The notes under the pieces: generated by a model
Database searches by the model: none
What the model was told of the DNA's origin: nothing
The model's input: only the letters and a program-made list of their open reading frames with translations
Source: Acidobacteriota bacterium
GTDB taxonomy: Bacteria > Acidobacteriota > UBA6911 > JACQSX01
Assembly: GCA_016199665.1 (NCBI GenBank)
Contig: JACQGG010000212.1
Location: 1 to 9,231, forward strand
DNA: 9,231 nt
Reading direction: 5' to 3'
Made by a program: the position numbers and the translations under genes
Part shown: positions 5,486 through 9,231 of the stretch, one piece after another
Position numbering within the stretch: the first letter of the stretch is position 1
Layout: each line of letters begins with the position of its first letter

Positions 5486-6790
5486 TCAAGGTTCCATTTC
5501 CGGGGTAATGAACCGGAACCGGGTCCGGCTAAGCGGCAAAAGGCGCAGAGCTTCTGCGGCCAATGCGGGGCGGTACTCAATGCGAGCCTCCTGATGGAGA
5601 ACCACCGCAAAGGTTGCTCCTTTGGCGGCGGCGGTAACGGATCCGGCCACCAGCGTTGAGTCAAACATCTGCAGTTCCGATGAATCGACCAAAACCAGCA
5701 ACCCTTCAATTCTGGCGAATTGTCGAAGGATGACGGGCCCCCTGGCGAAGACAATCCCCTGGAGCCGTTGAGTGTCCGAGATTTCCATTCCGGCCGGCGC
5801 CCAGTGGAGGGTGGGCCCGGTACGGTTGGGTTCATACAGGAGGGTATGCCCCCCGATGCGACTTTTCCAGTGGTCAACGAAAGCTAGGCTGGTGAGCCAG
5901 CGGAGGCGGGGATGGGAGTAGATGCCGGGCGCCAGAGTCTCCACCGGTGGACTCCCGTCAAGAACGTCCCCTGAGGCCGCCCTTGCTTCAAACGGCTCCG
6001 CGGCCGCTACGGCGACCCCGGTCCCCGACTCGGCTCTGCCCCGAATCTGCCCGCCCTGGGTGAGATCAACGATAAGCCTGCCGGCGGGACAGTACACCGC
6101 GGAGGGTCCGAGAAACGTTGAATTTCTCCGAAATCCCACCTCGGCGATCTCGCCCAAGTTGTGAATCTCGCGGGAGCCCAAGAAAGGGGAGGGAGCCGGG
6201 ATCGCGCCCACAATACGAACCAGGACGGTGTCATCGGTATCGGTGAAGGGACCGCCCGGATCGTCAGGGTTGTTGCTGAGCTTGAAAAAGAGTTTGCACC
6301 GATTCAACCTGAGCCCGAATGGATTCAGTATGGAAAATCCATCGTGCAGCAGGCCGTCATCGGGTCCACTGTAGCGCAGCGCTTCCCAATCTGTCGACGC
6401 CACCACGGCTCGCGCCAGGGGATTCCGAAAAGAGGTCTGTCGCGCGGCCGGGAAGTCTGTCTCGGCGGTCCGGTTCAGGCCTCTCAGAAGATCGGTGAAA
6501 TCGTGTTGCCGAATCTGGAATTCCACCCAGTCAATTCCAGAGAGGACGGCAGTCCGAACCTGCAAGGCCGCCCTTGCGTTACTGGATGCGATGACGGCCT
6601 GATGCGAGGTGGAGAGGAGCGACGAGAGGAACAGCATGGACAGTCCGACAAAAACAAGAACCAGCAGCAGAGCCACCCCTCGGCTGCCGCGCGGGCCCCG
6701 GTGAGGGTCTCCGCGCCAGTGGAGACCCTCATGCAGGACCCGCGACCGAAATCCACGCCGATTTTCGGACGCACGCCGGGTCCGGCTCAT
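5486..6790 (-). CDS. PilX-like pilus assembly protein
   Basis: This is a large minor-pilin-type protein, probably part of the complex that primes type IV pilus assembly. From the ATG at 6790 it has 434 residues. A basic leader of 38 residues ends in RGSRG and is followed by the membrane helix VALLLVLVFVGLSMLFLSSL (39-58), the pattern of PilX N-terminal domains. Residue 5 after the presumed cleavage glycine is Leu rather than the usual Glu, as also occurs in PilX/GspK-type proteins. The remainder looks like a beta-rich periplasmic domain with stretches such as FARGPVILRQFARIEGLLVL near the C-terminus; I cannot assign it further. The start is supported by GGAG at 6800-6803. A TTG two codons earlier is too close to that site. 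It lies 15 nt behind the pilW-like gene. A perfect inverted repeat sits in the leader-coding region. Confidence 0.75.
   Translation of the reverse strand: MSRTRRASENRRGFRSRVLHEGLHWRGDPHRGPRGSRGVALLLVLVFVGLSMLFLSSLLSTSHQAVIASSNARAALQVRTAVLSGIDWVEFQIRQHDFTDLLRGLNRTAETDFPAARQTSFRNPLARAVVASTDWEALRYSGPDDGLLHDGFSILNPFGLRLNRCKLFFKLSNNPDDPGGPFTDTDDTVLVRIVGAIPAPSPFLGSREIHNLGEIAEVGFRRNSTFLGPSAVYCPAGRLIVDLTQGGQIRGRAESGTGVAVAAAEPFEARAASGDVLDGSPPVETLAPGIYSHPRLRWLTSLAFVDHWKSRIGGHTLLYEPNRTGPTLHWAPAGMEISDTQRLQGIVFARGPVILRQFARIEGLLVLVDSSELQMFDSTLVAGSVTAAAKGATFAVVLHQEARIEYRPALAAEALRLLPLSRTRFRFITPEMEP
6702..6731. repeat. perfect 11-bp inverted repeat near the 5' end of pilX-like gene
   Basis: TGAGGGTCTCC (6702-6712) and GGAGACCCTCA (6721-6731) are exact complements separated by 8 nt. 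In the minus-strand mRNA the hairpin would begin about 60 nt after the start codon, within the leader-coding part and before the membrane-helix codons. No T-run follows, so it is not a standard terminator. A perfect 11-bp stem with a loop this short is unlikely by chance in 9 kb (I estimate roughly 0.02 expected). Confidence 0.75.
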
Positions 6791-6799
6791 TTGCAAGTT

Positions 6800-6803
6800 C
6801 TCC
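6800..6803 (-). promoter_or_regulatory. ribosome binding site deciding the pilX-like start
   Basis: GGAG on the minus strand lies 9 nt before the ATG at 6790 but only 3 nt before a TTG at 6796. The spacing selects the ATG and therefore a 434-residue product. Confidence 0.6.
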
Positions 6804-6805
6804 AG

Positions 6806-7504
6806 TTAGTCAGGGAGATCATATCGAAACCATTGATCGCGATTCTTTTCCACGGGCGATGTGAACTGGAATGACCGCGTGGGACTGGTGCGCTGCCTGC
6901 CGAGCAGGCGCCCGCGCATCTGGAGAGTGATGACAACAAATCGGGGCGCCGGCGCCGCGTCGATCTGGAATCGGGCATAGATGACGCGCGACACGAGTGC
7001 CTGGAAAGATCCCGATCCGGATTTCCACTGCAGGTTTGCAGTCCGGTCAAATTCCGGCCCGGTCATGGGCTCGGCAAAATCGGGGTCCATACGAAAACGC
7101 TGCTTCTCGAACGGATGTTCAAGCCGGTTGTCGGGATCTCCGCCGTCTCCGGTCAGATCGCTATCGACGGCCAGTTCCACGTTCCGGGGAGACTGCAGGT
7201 AGTTCTGAGTCCGATCTTGTCCCGCCTGCTGTACCGACAAGGTCATGATACGCTGCGCCAGGCGCGCCGAAAGCTGAATCTGGTGGTGCTCCGTCTGGGT
7301 CCGGACGGCGGACTGAAGAGTCGTAAGAAACTGGGACCATGCGAGCAGCAAAATGAGGCAGAGCAAGTTGGCGACGAGCACCTCCAGGAGGCTGAAACCT
7401 CCATTTCGGCGGCTGAACTGCCAAGCTGACCGGCTGGCCACCGACGGCTGACGACTGACTGCTGTCTCGCTCTGACTCAAGAATGCGACGCGATCCACTG
7501 ACAT
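6806..7504 (-). CDS. PilW-like minor prepilin
   Basis: A type IV minor prepilin with a class III signal sequence. The processing site is RRNGG followed by FSLLEVLVANLLCLILLLAW, with cleavage after Gly36, mature Phe at +1 and the conserved Glu at +5 (residue 41). The hydrophobic helix runs to about residue 57. The rest of the 232-residue product is a soluble domain without strong motifs, including DSDLTGDGGDPDN (about 116-128) and a C-terminal strand-rich part with FVVITLQMRGR. Size and the position between a PilV-like and a PilX-like gene fit PilW. The ATG at 7504 is 4 nt after the upstream stop with only a weak GAGA ribosome site, which gives a 36-residue leader, long for this class. A GTG at residue 22 would shorten it but has no ribosome site. 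The product is processed by the PilD encoded upstream. Confidence 0.82.
   Translation of the reverse strand: MSVDRVAFLSQSETAVSRQPSVASRSAWQFSRRNGGFSLLEVLVANLLCLILLLAWSQFLTTLQSAVRTQTEHHQIQLSARLAQRIMTLSVQQAGQDRTQNYLQSPRNVELAVDSDLTGDGGDPDNRLEHPFEKQRFRMDPDFAEPMTGPEFDRTANLQWKSGSGSFQALVSRVIYARFQIDAAPAPRFVVITLQMRGRLLGRQRTSPTRSFQFTSPVEKNRDQWFRYDLPD
7434..7485. repeat. short-period direct-repeat tract in the pilW-like leader
   Basis: The stretch contains closely spaced imperfect copies of a CTGAC/GACTGAC unit (for example GGCTGACGACTGACTGC at 7447-7463). It encodes the middle of the long leader of the PilW-like protein (about residues 8-24), where the protein sequence is poor in structure. The copies are few and imperfect, so this is a degenerate simple repeat at most. 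Confidence 0.35.
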
Positions 7505-7508
7505 GGGC

Positions 7509-7952
7509 TTATCTCGCCAGCCATCGTTCTTCAGAATAGGGCGGGTCGGAAACAGTCAGTTTCCATCGCATGAGACCGTCCTGCTGAGCCGGCGCCTCGA
7601 CTGCGACTGTGACATTTCGGCCGCTTCCAACTCTGTAATCTTTGATCACGCCAGAGGCGAACTGGTCGGGGCCGGCGCAGATCTCGCTCCAGGCAGCTTC
7701 CAGGGCAATTTCCTGGTCCAAAGACTTCTGTTCGTGGACGAGAACCCTCAGAGCGAGTCCGAGCGCCGGCGCAGCCAGTAGAAGCGCCCCCAGCGACAGC
7801 CCCAGCGCTACCGTGACTTCGAGAAACGAAATTCCTTGGCACGCGACATGGCCGCCCCCTTGCGTCTGGAAATCTCCCGGCAAGCCGGCCGGAGGCCCTG
7901 CATGGTGTTTCCTGGGCCGGCGCCGGATCTGGATCGACGCAATGACTGTCAT
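7509..7952 (-). CDS. PilV-like minor prepilin
   Basis: This 147-residue product carries a prepilin processing site, CQG followed by ISFLEVTVALGLSLGALLLA. Cleavage after Gly40 gives Ile at +1 and Glu at +5, the residue needed for pilin assembly. The mature part would be only about 107 residues, with a helix followed by a small soluble domain, including VGSGRNVTVAVEAP. The start at 7952 overlaps the upstream pseudopilin stop by 4 nt (ATGA) and has AGGA at 7 nt, so it is well supported even though it gives a 40-residue basic, Gly/Pro-rich leader, much longer than the usual 6-25. An in-frame TTG at codon 24 is the only alternative I see. PilV/GspI is assigned by size and operon order; the sequence alone only says minor prepilin. 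Confidence 0.78.
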   Translation of the reverse strand: MTVIASIQIRRRPRKHHAGPPAGLPGDFQTQGGGHVACQGISFLEVTVALGLSLGALLLAAPALGLALRVLVHEQKSLDQEIALEAAWSEICAGPDQFASGVIKDYRVGSGRNVTVAVEAPAQQDGLMRWKLTVSDPPYSEERWLAR

Positions 7953-8359
7953 GGCCCGATCCTGACCCGCCCCGCGGGTGAAACCACGATCGAAAGTTCT
8001 CGCGTTTTATGGACAAGCAGCAGGGTGGCGGCGGGGGATGCGGTACCGCGGGAGGAAAACAGAATTGATTTCTGGGGACCGGCGAATCGAACTCCGGCGC
8101 CCAGCGGAAGGGAGCAACCGGCGGTATTCGATGCACGGAGAGTGTACCGATCTCCGGACAGGGTCAGGCGCACACTGGTGTTGGCCAGGATGGCATGGAG
8201 GCGCGCCTGCTCCAGAGTCTCCGCGAAGCGAGCCGCTTCAGTGTGCAGGTTCCAGGCGTCGCGGACCGAGAGCAATGCTGGCGCCGCTGAAACAGCAAGA
8301 GTGGCCGCGATTCCCACGATAATTGCCAGTTCAACCAGGCAGTACCCTTGTTCCTTCAT
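7949..8359 (-). CDS. FimT/GspH-type pseudopilin
   Basis: This 136-residue minor pseudopilin has the shortest, most standard leader of the four: MKEQG followed by YCLVELAIIVGIAATLAVSA. Cleavage follows Gly5, and Glu is at +5 of the mature protein. The soluble part has the FimT/GspH pattern of a helix carrying LEQARLHAILANTSVRLTLS (about 69-88 of the precursor) and later beta strands such as TRELSIVVSPAGRVRIG at the C-terminus. The ATG at 8359 is preferred over an in-frame TTG at 8371 because it gives a normal leader; neither has a good ribosome site. It is separated from pilD by 66 nt and overlaps the PilV-like gene by 4 nt. In type IV pili FimT joins the priming complex, and some FimT proteins bind DNA for natural uptake, but this role cannot be read from sequence here. 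Confidence 0.85.
   Translation of the reverse strand: MKEQGYCLVELAIIVGIAATLAVSAAPALLSVRDAWNLHTEAARFAETLEQARLHAILANTSVRLTLSGDRYTLRASNTAGCSLPLGAGVRFAGPQKSILFSSRGTASPAATLLLVHKTRELSIVVSPAGRVRIGP
7960..7963 (-). promoter_or_regulatory. ribosome binding site of the PilV-like gene
   Basis: AGGA on the minus strand, 7 nt before the ATG at 7952, lies within the last codons of the upstream pseudopilin gene. Together with the ATGA overlap it supports the far-upstream start and hence the long leader. Confidence 0.55.
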
Positions 8360-8425
8360 GACCCCACACAACCGTGAAGCGGGAAAATTTGCGACAGGAG
8401 TTGTTTGGGAGGCGGGGAGTCGGGC

Positions 8426-9231
8426 TCAGGGATAGAAACCGGAATACCAGCGGATCAGATCCACTCCCCAGAGCGCGCTCAGGATCGCCGCCGCTCCCAG
8501 GAAGGTTCCAAAGGGAAGTTCGTAGCGGAAATCCTTCCGGTGGTACAGCATATAAGAGGAGCCGATGATGGCCCCGAAGAGGGATCCTAAAAAGATTGTC
8601 AGCCAGGCCAGGCTGTATCCCAGAAAGGCGCCGACTGCGGCCATCAACTTGACGTCGCCCAGTCCCAAGCCTTCCACCCTCTTCAGCCTGAAGTAAAGGG
8701 AACCTACCAGCCAAAGGGTTCCCCCGCCGGCCAAAGCTCCTCCCACGCTTTGGATTGCGTGGATCCAGATCTTCTTCCAGGGGGCCTCCAGGTCGAGCTG
8801 GCTTTCCAGCAGCACAGACTCCATGATGGTCGAGTCCTGGAAGTAGGAGAAAAAAAGGCCGGCCAAAAGCAAAGGGAGCGTAATTCGGTCGGGAAGGATG
8901 CGGTGGTTCAGATCAATAACGATCAGCGCAATCAGCGCGGAAAAGAAAAGCAGGTTTAAAAACAGCGCCGGACTAAACCCAAACTTCCACAAGGCGGCGG
9001 CAAACGCCGCCGCAGTAAGAAGTTCAACCGACGGGTAGCGAAACGAAATCGCCTGACCGCAACCACGACAATGTCCCCGTAAAAGCAGGTAGCTTAGAAC
9101 CGGTATATTGTCGTAAAAAGCGATCCGGGCGCCGCAGGCAGGGCATTGGCTGCGGGGAGAAACGACCGAACGCCCCTCCGGGACGCGGGAGATGACGACG
9201 TTGAGGAAACTGCCGACGGCTGATCCCAGCA
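8426..9231 (-). CDS. pilD: prepilin peptidase / N-methyltransferase (5' end outside the window)
   Basis: PilD is an inner-membrane aspartyl protease that cleaves type IV prepilin leaders after glycine and methylates the new N-terminus. In-frame sequence runs 267 codons from the right edge to the stop at 8426, so only about the first 10-20 residues are missing. The N-terminal cytoplasmic domain has GSFLNVVISRVPEG and SVVSPRSQCPACG, with zinc cysteines in two pairs (CPAC and CRGC, partial residues 29/32 and 54/57), then SFRYPSVELLTA. The catalytic aspartates are in VIDLNHRILPD (residue 106) and GLGLGDVKLMAA (residue 192), the GxGD signature. A TTG at 8992 could be mistaken for a start, but it falls in the middle of the membrane part. 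A charged insert (about 131-155) separates two helices. PilD is the first visible gene of the minor-pilin operon and processes its neighbours' products. Confidence 0.95.
   Translation of the reverse strand, partial: LGSAVGSFLNVVISRVPEGRSVVSPRSQCPACGARIAFYDNIPVLSYLLLRGHCRGCGQAISFRYPSVELLTAAAFAAALWKFGFSPALFLNLLFFSALIALIVIDLNHRILPDRITLPLLLAGLFFSYFQDSTIMESVLLESQLDLEAPWKKIWIHAIQSVGGALAGGGTLWLVGSLYFRLKRVEGLGLGDVKLMAAVGAFLGYSLAWLTIFLGSLFGAIIGSSYMLYHRKDFRYELPFGTFLGAAAILSALWGVDLIRWYSGFYP

Noticed and set aside
6161..6874. Plus-strand open frame (237 codons) opposite the pilX-like gene
   Set aside because: Antisense to a gene with a clear membrane helix and operon context; the product has no signal, motif or ribosome site.
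7836..8435. Plus-strand open frame (199 codons) opposite the two pseudopilin genes
   Set aside because: Composition is typical of a shadow frame, and both opposite-strand genes have clear prepilin processing sites.
8993..9011. GGCGGCG / CGCCGCC inverted repeat in pilD
   Set aside because: It comes from alternating GCG and GCC alanine codons (AAAFAAA) in a membrane helix, so coding bias explains it.
1..9231. Search for tRNA, rRNA, CRISPR arrays, transposases, integrases or attachment sites
   Set aside because: No regularly spaced repeats, no recognisable RNA gene and no mobile-element protein motif was seen on either strand.

Overview
The window is about 60% GC bacterial chromosome with compact, short-gap operons. 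It carries a menaquinone/ubiquinone-type methyltransferase, type-1 NADH dehydrogenase membrane subunits, a type IV pilus minor-pilin operon and an exported protein of a style I associate with Acidobacteria. An acidobacterial or similar Gram-negative source is my best guess. That rests on protein style and layout, not on any search.

The layout is three blocks. (1) Positions 1-1269, minus strand: nuoJ, nuoK and the first 158 codons of nuoL, encoding membrane-arm subunits of respiratory complex I. nuoJ is the first gene and has no nuoI before it. (2) Positions 1426-4762, plus strand, divergent from nuoJ: thiS-thiG (thiazole half of thiamine), aroB (3-dehydroquinate synthase) overlapping a ubiE/menG quinone C-methyltransferase by 4 nt, then a stand-alone CheY-like receiver gene with its own candidate promoter. 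(3) Positions 4773-9231, minus strand, convergent with block 2: reading in transcription order, the prepilin peptidase pilD (5' end outside the window), a fimT/gspH pseudopilin, a pilV-like and a pilW-like prepilin, a pilX-like protein, and last a small exported coiled-coil protein of unknown function.

Functionally, aroB feeds the shikimate/chorismate pathway from which menaquinone is made, menG does the final ring methylation, and complex I reduces the quinone, so blocks 1 and 2 have a loose respiratory theme. Block 3 is a self-contained pilin-processing and minor-pilin (priming) module: PilD cleaves the leader peptides of the pilins encoded directly behind it.

I do not see a clearly new biological system here. 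The things most worth a second look are a perfect 11-bp inverted repeat near the 5' end of pilX, the unusually long leaders of three consecutive minor pilins (one encoded by a short-period repeat), the uncharacterised exported coiled-coil gene, and a partial thi-box-like motif over the thiS start. No tRNA, rRNA, CRISPR array, insertion sequence or attachment site was recognised, and no gene-free stretch is longer than about 160 nt.
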